Below are positions 6,384 through 15,013 of a stretch of DNA of 64,000 nt, one piece after another. Below the pieces are notes generated by a model, which worked only from the letters and a program-made list of their open reading frames with translations, did no database searches and was not told the DNA's origin. The translations under genes were made by a program, and so were the position numbers. Numbering within the stretch: the stretch's first letter is position 1; each line of letters starts with the position of its first letter. Source of the DNA: a bacterium (GTDB lineage: Bacteria > Planctomycetota > UBA1135 > GCA-002686595); assembly GCA_024226735.1 (NCBI GenBank), contig JAAELL010000122.1:40853-104852 (forward strand), read 5' to 3'.

Positions 6384-9368
6384 CTCCTGACCTCGGGCAA
6401 GACGGAAGCCGATGAGATCGTTCTGGTAGTCGGGGTGGGTCCTGCCCCGCAGGGCCGCCCGCACGCTGCGAGCGCCGTTGTCCCAGGAGCCACCGCGCAG
6501 CACGCGCTCCGAGCCCCCCGTCCGGCCCACGGGATCGGTTTGTCCTTCGGGTTCGTAGAAACCGTACCAGTCCGCGCACCATTCCCAGACATTGCCCAAC
6601 GTGTCGAACAGGCCCCAATCGTTCGGTCGTTTCAGAGCCACGGCATGCGTCCCTCCTCGCTTCACATCGTATTGCTTCTCGTGCCAACCGGACACGTCGT
6701 AGCCGTTCTCGAGCTCGAACCCCACGCCGCAGTTGCCGCCGTACCACCCGATCGAGTCCAGGACGCGCGCCTCGTTGTCCCCCAGGATCTCGAGGTCGCC
6801 CGCGTACGTCGCCGTCGTCGTTCCGGATCGGCATGCGTACTCCCACTCCGCCTCCGTCGGCAGCCGCAGCTCGAGCCCGGGCCGCTTCGCGTTCGCGCGC
6901 TTCAAAAACTCCTCGACCTCATCGAACGAGACCTGCTCCACCGGACGGTCCGGCGAGACGAAACCGCTCGGGTTGTTTCCGGCCAACGCTTCCCAGAACG
7001 CCTGCGTGCACGGTGTATCACCGAGCCAGAACCCAGTCGTGAGCTCGACCGCGTGCTGCACCTCGTCATCCTCGCGACCCGCTTCGCCGGTGGGCGAGCC
7101 CATCTGGAATCTGCCAGGCGGAATCCAGCGCATGCGGGCGCGGGCAACCCCCAGGTCGACGTCGGCGTAGAGTCCCCAGCGGTCCCAAGCCGAGTTGTCC
7201 GCCCAGTGCGGGACGCGTGGTGCGTCGCTGTCGACGGCGACGCGGAAGGCGTACTTGGGGGTCTCGATGAGCTTGGGATGCGCCTCCATCTCCTCGACGC
7301 CGAGATGGCGCAGCCGCAAGTGGGGCAGGGACTTCGACGCCCGACGCCAGAACCGGTCGGAGGCGAGCCCCTCGATCGTCCGCGCCGGCGGCGTCGCGCG
7401 CTCGCTGTCCTCGCCCGAGCGTGATCGAGGCGGGACGATGTACGTCTTCGACTCGCGGGGCGAAATCGGGGTGGACCCCCTGCCGAGGGCGTGCACGAAT
7501 GCCTCCGTGCACGGTTCCTCGGACACCCAGAACCCTTCGACCACGCGCCCCGCGCCACCGACTCGGGGTCCGTGCCAACGCACGCGCGTCGTGACCCCAC
7601 GCACCTCGAGCTCCGCCCAAAGACCGCGCGGATCGCGGCCCATGGCGCAAGCCCAGATCGGGCGTTCGACATTCTCGATCCGGTGCTCGACATCGCGCGT
7701 CCGAAACGAGATCGACTTGCGCCGGTCACCGTCCGATGCGCGACCGGCGCCGGACGACAGATCGACGCTCAGTGCGCCGTCTCGGTCTTCGGTGGCACGG
7801 GCGAGACGCTTGCCGACGAGCACGCGCGGGCGACCGGCGTGCTCGATCCCGAGCGGACTCGATGCCGGTTCCGTTGTTTTTGAGCGTGTCCAGCGCAACG
7901 TGCCGCCCGACTGACTGACCGACCAAGTTTGCGAGGCCGGTTCGGACGCATGGCCGGGATCGATTCGTTCCAGCGCGCCCCGCAGGGCAGCGCCGAGTAG
8001 ACCGTGATCCGCGAACAGAGCGTCCGGTACCGAGGCCCGCATCTCCTCGAACCACGCGCGCAAGGCCGCCGCGATCTCGTCGTCGTCGATCTCGCCCGCG
8101 ACGCCATTCGCCAGCAGCGCGAGCTCACGCCGACCCGCGCGCACATCATCGGGGTACACGGAGTGAGCCGGGGAACCCGCGGGGAGCCCCAAGAGCTCCT
8201 GAAACCAGATCTCGGGCGGCAGCGCCTCCTTGTGCCACGCCCGAATGCAGCTCAGGGCCTCGAGCTGGAGTGGCTGCGGTTCCCTCCAGCTATCGAGGTC
8301 ACGGTCTGGTGGCGGCGTCGCCGCCGCTGCGGACACGCCCCGCATCCGCGACCACGCGTCGTACTCGGTGCCGACGTCGGCGCCCGAGACCAGAAGCCGC
8401 AGCGCGCGCAGAAGGCCTGGCTCGACGCGGATCGCCGGAACCAGCAGACCCATGAGCGTCTGCAGCGGATCGCCGCCGTGGCCCCGCCCAGGGCTTCGGT
8501 CCCAGACGCGAGCGCGCCACTTGGAGACGAAGCCAGGCCAGCGCTCACGGGGCGCGGCGACGAGCGCGGCGGGGACATGACCGCGTCGTCGGAGCCAGTC
8601 GCCAAAGGCTTCCCAACGCTCGGACTCCGACGGACCCGCGAAGGAGCCCAAGTCCGACAGAACGAGCGCAGGCGTGCCGGCTGGCACGCTCGGAGCCGAG
8701 CGCGCAAACGCGTCGAACGACTCGGTCGGACCGAACGGGAAGGTCCAAGAGATCACGCCGTCCCGGCCCAGATGTTCCCGCAGCCACAGCTCGACTTGTT
8801 GTTGATCCTTCCAGAACGGCATCAGCCGGTACGAGTGATCGCGGATGAGCCACAACCTGCGGGGTACTGGCCACTTCTGGCGCGGCAAGACTTCGATCGT
8901 GCGCAAGCGGGCGAGAGCATCGACGAGCCGCGGCGCATCGATGCGACCCGACTCGGTCTGCCATTCGAGCAGATCAACGATCCGCGACCACAAGAGCGGC
9001 CATGGCATCAGCGCGGGCGCAGGTGGCAGCCTTGCCGGCGCCCACGCGCGAAGTTCTTCCGGGGAGATCGAGTCCGAACCAACCGCCCCGGAAGGCATAG
9101 CTGCGCCCGTGGCAGATACGGCAGTCGGTGCGAGAAACGGCACAGGGCGCCACGGAGCTGTCCGGGCTTCGCGAACACGTTGACCAGAAGGTGCGAGCTG
9201 CGCTGACATGGCTTCGGACTCTTGGTGACGCCCGGTCGGTGCAGGCTCCTGAGTGCGTGAAGTGCGGGACAGCCCGAGCGTTCGCGCGTAGCGCTCGAAA
9301 TCGCGCGCCGACCAACGCCGTACGCGCAAGAGGTCACCGCGCCAAACCCTGCTCTTCCTGCTCGCCAC
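6381..9368 (-). CDS. DGR variable target protein: vWA-like N-half, C-terminal FGE/C-type-lectin fold
   Basis: The 995-aa protein has several parts. Residues about 150-260 look like a degenerate von Willebrand A fold (RRLWLIRDHSYRL, then ALVLSDLG). A helical middle follows. Residues about 570-660 repeat the first half of an FGE domain in worn form (TRVRWHGPRVGG, GFWVSEEPCTEAF). Residues about 740-995 are a full FGE-sulfatase domain (MRWIPPGRFQMGSP, LRLPTEAEWEYACRSGT, NVWEWCADWYG, RVLRGGSWDNGA). The last residues (about 951-993) are VR1, rewritten from the template. DGR targets normally display such residues on a C-type-lectin surface as a ligand-binding site. It starts with GTG 9368, only 3 nt past the ATPase stop. 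I infer a sensor or receptor that works with the MoxR ATPase and the nuclease upstream. Confidence 0.9.
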   Translation of the reverse strand: MASRKSRVWRGDLLRVRRWSARDFERYARTLGLSRTSRTQEPAPTGRHQESEAMSAQLAPSGQRVREARTAPWRPVPFLAPTAVSATGAAMPSGAVGSDSISPEELRAWAPARLPPAPALMPWPLLWSRIVDLLEWQTESGRIDAPRLVDALARLRTIEVLPRQKWPVPRRLWLIRDHSYRLMPFWKDQQQVELWLREHLGRDGVISWTFPFGPTESFDAFARSAPSVPAGTPALVLSDLGSFAGPSESERWEAFGDWLRRRGHVPAALVAAPRERWPGFVSKWRARVWDRSPGRGHGGDPLQTLMGLLVPAIRVEPGLLRALRLLVSGADVGTEYDAWSRMRGVSAAAATPPPDRDLDSWREPQPLQLEALSCIRAWHKEALPPEIWFQELLGLPAGSPAHSVYPDDVRAGRRELALLANGVAGEIDDDEIAAALRAWFEEMRASVPDALFADHGLLGAALRGALERIDPGHASEPASQTWSVSQSGGTLRWTRSKTTEPASSPLGIEHAGRPRVLVGKRLARATEDRDGALSVDLSSGAGRASDGDRRKSISFRTRDVEHRIENVERPIWACAMGRDPRGLWAELEVRGVTTRVRWHGPRVGGAGRVVEGFWVSEEPCTEAFVHALGRGSTPISPRESKTYIVPPRSRSGEDSERATPPARTIEGLASDRFWRRASKSLPHLRLRHLGVEEMEAHPKLIETPKYAFRVAVDSDAPRVPHWADNSAWDRWGLYADVDLGVARARMRWIPPGRFQMGSPTGEAGREDDEVQHAVELTTGFWLGDTPCTQAFWEALAGNNPSGFVSPDRPVEQVSFDEVEEFLKRANAKRPGLELRLPTEAEWEYACRSGTTTATYAGDLEILGDNEARVLDSIGWYGGNCGVGFELENGYDVSGWHEKQYDVKRGGTHAVALKRPNDWGLFDTLGNVWEWCADWYGFYEPEGQTDPVGRTGGSERVLRGGSWDNGARSVRAALRGRTHPDYQNDLIGFRLARGQE
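6392..6516 (-). repeat. VR1: active variable repeat at the 3' end of the target
   Basis: These 125 nt match the template except at 12 positions, 11 of them template adenines. Codon changes include AAC to GAC, GGC (twice), AGC, TAC and CTC, CAG to CTG and AAG to GAG, so seven of ten changed sites alter an Asn codon or similar. The 3' end CGTCTTGCCCGAG is identical and then diverges (GTCAGG here, CTCGCA in the template), as expected for IMH versus IMH*. Confidence 0.94.
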
Positions 9369-9371
9369 GTC

Positions 9372-10292
9372 CTACTCGCGCACGTGCTTCTGTAGTGTGA
9401 GACGGCGGACGTCTCCGAGCTCCTCGTCCGTCGCATCGAGCTCGTGCACGGCCCGCAAGTAGTCGAGAAACTCGGCCTTGCCCGGAGCCCGGCCCGAGTC
9501 GAGAGGGACGTCGTCGCGGTCCGCAATCAACATATCGGCCGCCGCTTCGACCGTCGGCGCCTCGATGCGGTTCCCGAAGTGCGCCGCAGCGAGAACGATC
9601 AGTTCTTCCTTCAGTCGCGTCGGTTCGCTCGGGAGCCGCATGCGGTGCACGATGCAACGGCGCACGAACGCGTACGGCAGCTCGCGTTCTTCGTTGGTCG
9701 TGACGACGACGAGCGGTCGTTCACCATTGCGCTCCACGCGCTCGCAGCCGTCCGGAGTGAACTCACCGTTGCCGAGTGCCTCGAGCAGGCCGTTGGGAAC
9801 GTCGGGTGGTGCCTTGTCGATTTCGTCGATCAACACGACGCGCGGACCCACACCCTCGTCGTGGCACGGGGCGACGCTCGGTCGGCGCTTATGGAGCTCG
9901 GCGAGGTGCCGGGCCGCGCCTTCAGAATCGAAGGCCCACCACAGGACGCCCGGCCTGATGAAGTTCTCGACGTCGAGGTCCGGAGACTGCTCGCGACGGA
10001 CTTGTGCTTCGGCGAGGCGCGCGACCGGGTCGAACGACCACATGAGAGCGCGCGATTCGGTACGCGCGTCGACCACCGTCGCCGCGATTCTCCAACGCAG
10101 AGCCTCGGCAGCCGCATAGGCGAGCTGGCTCTTGCCGATGCCCGGTTCACCCAGGACGAGCAGCGGCCGCTCGGTGACGAGCGCAACGTTGAGCGCGAGG
10201 CGCGAGGCCGCATCGAAGACGTGCTTGCAGGGCCAAGGTCGCTCGAGCTGAACGTCGTCTACATCGATCCGCGGCCTCTCCGTTCTGGACAT
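9372..10292 (-). CDS. MoxR-family AAA+ ATPase
   Basis: A 306-aa AAA+ ATPase. Walker A is GEPGIGKS (48-55), Walker B VVLIDEID (151-158) with the MoxR-like KAPPDVPNGLLEALGNGEF continuation, and sensor 1 is VVTTNEERELP (195-205) with the arginine-rich AFVRRC after it. MoxR proteins remodel partner proteins, usually together with a vWA-domain protein. Here the next gene carries a vWA-like N-half and starts 3 nt after this stop, which supports a direct partnership. The upstream nuclease-like gene ends 21 nt before the ATG. MoxR plus vWA plus a third effector is a known layout of bacterial conflict systems. Confidence 0.92.
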   Translation of the reverse strand: MSRTERPRIDVDDVQLERPWPCKHVFDAASRLALNVALVTERPLLVLGEPGIGKSQLAYAAAEALRWRIAATVVDARTESRALMWSFDPVARLAEAQVRREQSPDLDVENFIRPGVLWWAFDSEGAARHLAELHKRRPSVAPCHDEGVGPRVVLIDEIDKAPPDVPNGLLEALGNGEFTPDGCERVERNGERPLVVVTTNEERELPYAFVRRCIVHRMRLPSEPTRLKEELIVLAAAHFGNRIEAPTVEAAADMLIADRDDVPLDSGRAPGKAEFLDYLRAVHELDATDEELGDVRRLTLQKHVRE

Positions 10293-10313
10293 GGCTTGAG
10301 TCTCTTCTTTCCT

Positions 10314-12329
10314 TCAGTGCAGGTCACGGATCGCAAAGACAACCTCGGACTCCGCGTCACTGAAGCCGCCGCTCTGGTCGAGCTCGACGATCTGCATGTC
10401 GAACTTCTCCAGAGCGTCGGCCAGCTTCGCCCATCCGCGCTCCTCTTCGTCCGTGCCGATCTGTGGACGAACGAAGTACACGTGCCCGTCCATGTTGAGA
10501 CGACTGAGGAGCTTGTTGATCCAGCGTACGCTCTGGTCGATCGTGGACAGCTCCGCGAACCCCATGCCCTGCGTGTTCAGCCACTCGCCAATGTGGGCGA
10601 CCAGCTCTTCTTTCGGACGGTCCGCGAGCTTCCCGCGCACCCCGGTCGGCGGGGGATCGAACGAGGCGTTCTTGAGTCCACGGTAGACTCCACTCGAAGT
10701 CGGACGGAAGCGCGCGCGACGACCGTCACGACGAGCCATCAGAAGCTCGAGTGTCTCGTCGAAGAGCGCTCCGGCGCTCAGCACGTCACCGTCCTCGGCG
10801 GTCGGAAACCGGAAGACTCCTGGGAGAACGGCGAGAAGGAACTCGCGCATCGGCTGCGACTGCTCGAGGCCGCGCGCGGCGAGCTTCGCGACGAAGCCGA
10901 GATGGTCTTGGAACAGCTCGGTCGCGACCCGATCACACTGCTTGCGCACGTTGCCGGCGAAGGGGATCTCGAGGGCCGTGTGGACCGGCTTCGCCAGCGC
11001 GCTGCGGCGGTTGCCGCCGAGCCAGTGGTGGACGTGGAAGAAGTCGAGTCCCCAAAGCGCGGCACAGGCAGCGGCTTGGCCGCCGAGCAGCTTCGCCAAC
11101 GGCTCGACCCGCCCATCCGAGCCGACCAAGCCCAGAAACTCCAGGCCGGCGACGAGTGGCGCTCCCACGAACTGGCCGCCTGGGACGTCAGGCACGAAAC
11201 GACCGTCGACGACGTCGCCGAACACGGGCTCGACGGGTTCCCCGGACTCACCCAAGGAAGCCGCCGACGGCCGGTCATCGGCTGGTGAGCGCTCCGCCGC
11301 CGTGGGCACGAATCGACCGGAGACAACCACCTTCTCGAGCGTCCGCGTGTCCCGCATATCGAGCTCGAGGATCAGCGCAGCGTCGTCGCGATGACGAACG
11401 TGAGCGCCGACGACGATCCCCTCGTCCAGATCGGGCACGACGATTCGGTATTCGGTGTCCTCGGGGCATCGGTCGGCGAGCGTCAACACGCGGTCGGGGG
11501 GAATGAGGCAACCAAGCCGTCGCTCGAGCCGGCCCTCCACCTCGACCACGACCGTCGGATCGGTTCGCGGGATCGAGCGGAGTGGTTGCAAGAGCGCCGC
11601 CAAGTCGCGCTCGGTCATGCGTTGGTCGGCGTACAAAAAGGGGCCCTCGAGAAAGGCGTGGGTCGCCTTGCCCAAGTCGTCCGAGCCCAGCGTGCGGACC
11701 AGGGGGCTCGCACTGGAGCTGCGCTCCATCACCTCCGCGAAGAGGCTGCGAGCGAGCTGAAGAGTCAAGACCAGGGCATCGCCGTGTCCCCGGCCCTCGA
11801 GGTATTCGCCAAGGGAGCGACGAATGGTCCGGATCTCGTCGAAGATCGCATCGAGGAGATCCTTGCACTCCAGCAAGTCGAGCCGCACGCGCGTGACGAA
11901 GTTCTCTCTCAGTTCGGGAGTTCCGATGTCGCGCTCGGTCATGTGCCGAACTAAGTCTTCGGCACCCCCATCGGGCGTCCAACCACGCGCCCATTCGAGT
12001 GACTTGGGAAGGTCCACGTAGGCGCACGAAAAGACGTACGTGAAGCTCCCGACCGGATGATCCGCGTAGTGTCCGTAGAATTCTCGCAGGACCTTGTCTA
12101 GGTCGCGCTTGCCGAGCGCGCGGAGGATCTTGTCCTGCTCGAACGTCGAGTGCAGGCGGTCGTCCGGCCCGCCGCGCAGGATGTCGACGTCCTCCACGCC
12201 CTCGCACACGACCTGCGCCGAGGGATCTTGTGCATTCTCGACCCAGTGCCGGACGGTCCTCCAGCCTTGATAGACGAACCCACGGATCGTCGCGTAGGCC
12301 TGACGGCTTCGTGCGTTTTCGTCTGACAT
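10314..12329 (-). CDS. Predicted DUF4297/Cap4-like endonuclease-type effector
   Basis: A 671-aa protein. Its N-terminus (about 10-75) reads GFVYQGWRTVRHW, then VVCEGVEDVDIL, then STFEQDKIL. This is the layout of a PD-(D/E)XK fold of the DUF4297/Cap4 type, with a Glu-Asp-x-Asp cluster followed by a E/Q-x-K element. In that family the domain degrades DNA as an anti-phage effector. The remaining roughly 550 residues are mostly helical with no motif I recognise and could hold the signal-receiving part. It is the first gene of the island operon and is followed at 21 nt by the MoxR ATPase. ATG 12329 is preceded by GAGGGAGA; an in-frame ATG at 12377 has no such site. Nuclease assignment rests on motif spacing only. 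Confidence 0.62.
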   Translation of the reverse strand: MSDENARSRQAYATIRGFVYQGWRTVRHWVENAQDPSAQVVCEGVEDVDILRGGPDDRLHSTFEQDKILRALGKRDLDKVLREFYGHYADHPVGSFTYVFSCAYVDLPKSLEWARGWTPDGGAEDLVRHMTERDIGTPELRENFVTRVRLDLLECKDLLDAIFDEIRTIRRSLGEYLEGRGHGDALVLTLQLARSLFAEVMERSSSASPLVRTLGSDDLGKATHAFLEGPFLYADQRMTERDLAALLQPLRSIPRTDPTVVVEVEGRLERRLGCLIPPDRVLTLADRCPEDTEYRIVVPDLDEGIVVGAHVRHRDDAALILELDMRDTRTLEKVVVSGRFVPTAAERSPADDRPSAASLGESGEPVEPVFGDVVDGRFVPDVPGGQFVGAPLVAGLEFLGLVGSDGRVEPLAKLLGGQAAACAALWGLDFFHVHHWLGGNRRSALAKPVHTALEIPFAGNVRKQCDRVATELFQDHLGFVAKLAARGLEQSQPMREFLLAVLPGVFRFPTAEDGDVLSAGALFDETLELLMARRDGRRARFRPTSSGVYRGLKNASFDPPPTGVRGKLADRPKEELVAHIGEWLNTQGMGFAELSTIDQSVRWINKLLSRLNMDGHVYFVRPQIGTDEEERGWAKLADALEKFDMQIVELDQSGGFSDAESEVVFAIRDLH

Positions 12330-12425
12330 ATCTCCCTCTACGCCGGACGCTGCGAGCGAGCCGGTGTGAGCAAGCAATGATAGCCGGATTCTCGACGAGC
12401 TCGCGCGAAACGGTTCTTGCCACCT

Positions 12426-13553
12426 CTACCGGAACGTCACCGCGATCGCGTCCGTGAAGTTGTTCGAGCCCAGGTCGCGGAACCAGCACTGGAAGTTCCA
12501 CGTCTCGCCCGGCATCACCGCTTGCGGTGGGCTGAGCGGCAATGCCGTCAAGTCGGGCGAGATGCTGCCGACCGGGCCGACGATGATGCTGCCGGGCTGG
12601 TTGTAGCGGCCGATCCCCGCGCAGCCGTGGAAGCCGCAGGCGAGGCAGATGATGCCTTGGCTTCCGGGCGGCATGACCTGACCCTGGTTCGAGCCGACGA
12701 GGAAGTAGCCGAACTCGCCAACCGGAAGGCCTTCCGCGGTCAACGTCAGGTCGTTGTCCGCGACGGCCGCCGAGCCCGTGACCGAGATCGATGCGGGCGC
12801 GCCCGAGGAGTTGGGCAGCGCCGGGCTGCAGTAGCGCACGCCGAAGCTCGCCTGGAACTCGGCGCCCCAGATGTTGCTCGAACGGACCGGCGTCGAAACC
12901 GTCTGCAGGAGCGCGCCCGACTTCGAGTACTGGAGCAGGGGAGAGCTCGCGCCGTTGGGGACGAGCCAAAGCGTGTCGGTCGATGCCTCGTACGCGATCG
13001 AGTTCGTGCCGGCGCCGTGCCCGAAGCTCGCGACCATCACGCCGGTCAACGTGAACTCGTACACCGTGCTGGAGTCCGTCACGAACACGTTGCCGGAGAC
13101 CTGGTCGTACGTGATCCCCCCAAGGTTCGATGACGTCCCCGGATCGAAGAGCGGCACGAGGTTTCTCCAGTCGGCATCCGCCTGGTAGACGGTTCGATTC
13201 CCCGACGCGTCGAGCACGTAGTTCACGTCCCCGTTGACCGCACCGTCGAGGAAGTTGGGGTTGATGCCGGCGAGCGTCGCCGTGTTGCCCGTCGGCACGC
13301 CGTTCAGGTCGTACTCGATCGCCTGTGGTCCGTTGTCGCGGTGCCCGATCCAGATCGTGTCGCGTACGGCGAGCGGGTAGCCCAGGTGATGGGTCGTGCT
13401 CTGGAACACGAGGTTCCCGCCCTGGAACGCCTGCAGGGTGCTGGCGTCGCCGTTGGTCAGGTACAGGACCTCACTCTGCGCTGCGACGCGTGCCGCCGGA
13501 ACGAGGGCCAACACGAGGACACGAAGCATCTTGCGGCCGACCGAGGATTGCAT
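12426..13553 (-). CDS. Secreted beta-propeller-like protein with lineage-specific C-terminal domain
   Basis: The 375-aa product has a signal peptide (MLRVLVLALVPAARVAA, cleavage near AAQ-S). About 210 residues of short repeated strands follow, resembling an NHL/YVTN propeller (VLYLTNGDASTLQAF, GGITYDQVSGNVFVTDSST, TNSIAYEASTDTLWLV). The tail of about 135 residues is the same domain as in the proteins at 2299 and 21763 (YCSPALPNSSG, GSNQGQVMPPGSQGIICL, GETWNFQCWFRD, NFTDAIAVTF). ATG 13553 is preceded by AAGGAG at 5-6 nt. Role unknown; probably cell surface or extracellular. It lies upstream of the DGR island on the same strand. Confidence 0.82.
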   Translation of the reverse strand: MQSSVGRKMLRVLVLALVPAARVAAQSEVLYLTNGDASTLQAFQGGNLVFQSTTHHLGYPLAVRDTIWIGHRDNGPQAIEYDLNGVPTGNTATLAGINPNFLDGAVNGDVNYVLDASGNRTVYQADADWRNLVPLFDPGTSSNLGGITYDQVSGNVFVTDSSTVYEFTLTGVMVASFGHGAGTNSIAYEASTDTLWLVPNGASSPLLQYSKSGALLQTVSTPVRSSNIWGAEFQASFGVRYCSPALPNSSGAPASISVTGSAAVADNDLTLTAEGLPVGEFGYFLVGSNQGQVMPPGSQGIICLACGFHGCAGIGRYNQPGSIIVGPVGSISPDLTALPLSPPQAVMPGETWNFQCWFRDLGSNNFTDAIAVTFR

Positions 13554-13619
13554 GGGGACTCCTTGTGATTCGCGCTCCACGTTCATCTTGCCACCGCTCG
13601 CCGGGACGACGTCAGATAC

Positions 13620-13928
13620 TCAGAAAGGACTTTCCTCCAGCGGCACGAGCCGCACTTCGACCCGCAGCTCGAGCGCCCAGGCGATGCGCCGCAACATCGC
13701 GATGCCCTTGCCGCTGTACTCGTCGTTCTCGAGCCGGCAGATCACCGACGCGCCCGTGCCGATCTTGCGCGCCAGCTCGCGCTGGGTCAGGCCAGCCTCC
13801 TGGCGCAGCGCGTGCACGAGGTCGGCGACCTCGGCGCCCGCGCGGGCGTCGAGGAGCTCGGCGATGCGGGCGGGAGAGTCGTCGAAGTAGAGGCGCCGGA
13901 TCGAGCGCACCGTCGCGCCGCCGATCAT
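13620..13928 (-). CDS. HigA-like antitoxin, XRE-type HTH
   Basis: A 102-aa protein with a helix-turn-helix of the Cro/CI type at about 38-92 (LRQEAGLTQRELARKIGTGASVICRLENDEYSGKGIAMLRRIAWALELRVEVRLVP). It overlaps the end of the toxin gene by 4 nt (ATGA), so it is translated second, the HigBA order. The antitoxin would neutralise the toxin and repress the operon. Confidence 0.87.
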   Translation of the reverse strand: MIGGATVRSIRRLYFDDSPARIAELLDARAGAEVADLVHALRQEAGLTQRELARKIGTGASVICRLENDEYSGKGIAMLRRIAWALELRVEVRLVPLEESPF

Positions 13929-14338
13929 CGAATCACCTCGTCGGGGACCCACGTGTGGCGCGCGGGGTCGCTCTCGAACGTCTTCTTGCCGTCGAGGGCG
14001 AGGACGACTGCCTCGCGCGTCGCGCGCCGATCGTCCGGACGCGACTTCGTCGCGAAGCCATGCGCGACGACGACGGTCCCGAGGCCGTGGAAAAAGTATG
14101 TCATGTGATAGATGCGGCCGGCGTGACGCGCGCGCAGCTCGTAGACGTCGTTGCGCAAGTAGAGCGCCTCGGCACGCCGCAGATTCCTGCCGTGGGTCTC
14201 GAGCCGCTCGAGCCGCACGAAGCACTTCGCGCGCGCGCGCGGATCCTGTGCCGCGAGCCACTCGAGCAACGGCGCGGATCCGTCCACCGCGCGGTACACG
14301 ACCAGTCGCACGCCCCTCGCCGGAGGTTCGATGTTCAT
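13925..14338 (-). CDS. HigB/RelE-superfamily toxin (phage Gp49-like)
   Basis: A 137-aa protein resembling the Gp49-like HigB family of ribosome-dependent mRNA interferases. Typical elements are VYELRARHAGRIYHMTYFF, then VVVAHGFATKSR with the conserved Lys/Arg pair, then a final helix. It overlaps the antitoxin by ATGA. ATG 14338 is preceded by GAGAGAGGG. The C-terminus (ALDGKKTFESDPARHTWVPDEVIR) extends past the typical family end. The pair sits between the secreted-protein gene and a long non-coding gap, near the DGR island. Confidence 0.85.
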   Translation of the reverse strand: MNIEPPARGVRLVVYRAVDGSAPLLEWLAAQDPRARAKCFVRLERLETHGRNLRRAEALYLRNDVYELRARHAGRIYHMTYFFHGLGTVVVAHGFATKSRPDDRRATREAVVLALDGKKTFESDPARHTWVPDEVIR

Positions 14339-15013
14339 CCCTCTCTCCCATCGCGTTCGTTTCCCAACCGACGGCTCACCTCCCAGCGCCGATCGGATGG
14401 ACCCGTAGTCCCCGGTCATGGTTGCAGCGCCCCCCGGCGCGCCCCGCCCCATCCCTCCGGGCCGCTGGGCTCGCGTCGCAGCTGCGTGCGATCCTCGGGC
14501 GGTTGCCGGCGCGGGTTCTGTTGCGAGTCTTGACAAGAAGCGGGGGAGCCGCATCTTCGCGGCTCCCCCGTGCGCAGCCCCCGTGGGCTCGGCCTTTGCG
14601 GCCAGATTGGGTCGAGGCTCGTCCTGAGCTTTCCTGCCATGGGCCTCGTCAGTCGTCTCGACGACTCTTCATGTCGATCTCACTCTCTCCTGATCGTCGG
14701 TCGCGTTTTGCGTTGCGTCGCCGCGACCCACGCCCAAGGAAACCACTTCCGTCCACGAAAGCAAGTGCACTTCGGTTCGACCGTTTCATCGCTCGCGAGT
14801 GGCGGACGAAGCGCGTTTTATGGCTCTGTTCCAGGCTTGATCATCTCTTGCAGACGAAGTCATCAACTCGCGGGACATCCCGAATGATCGCGGGCCATTT
14901 CCACGAAAAAGGGGGCCGATCCCGTCGGACCAGCCCCCGAAGCACTGCCTTGCTCTTCGTCGTTTGGGACGACTGGGAGCATTGCAAGATCTGCCTTCTG
15001 CCTGTCGTTCGCT
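14339..15013. other. Non-coding gap with GC-rich palindromes
   Basis: No credible gene is visible. The gap holds a perfect 12-bp hairpin at 14541-14570 (CGGGGGAGCCGC, loop ATCTTC, exact complement), a smaller palindrome AGCCC-CCGT-GGGCT just after it, and the terminator listed separately. The promoter of the toxin-antitoxin pair should lie in the first 100 nt or so. Confidence 0.6.
14906..14938 (-). terminator. Rho-independent terminator of the PRC-barrel gene
   Basis: On the minus strand an 11-bp stem (GGGGGCTGGTC with GATCGGCCCCC, two wobble pairs, loop CGACGG) is followed at once by TTTTT. It lies about 75 nt past the stop of the gene ending at 15014. Confidence 0.8.
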
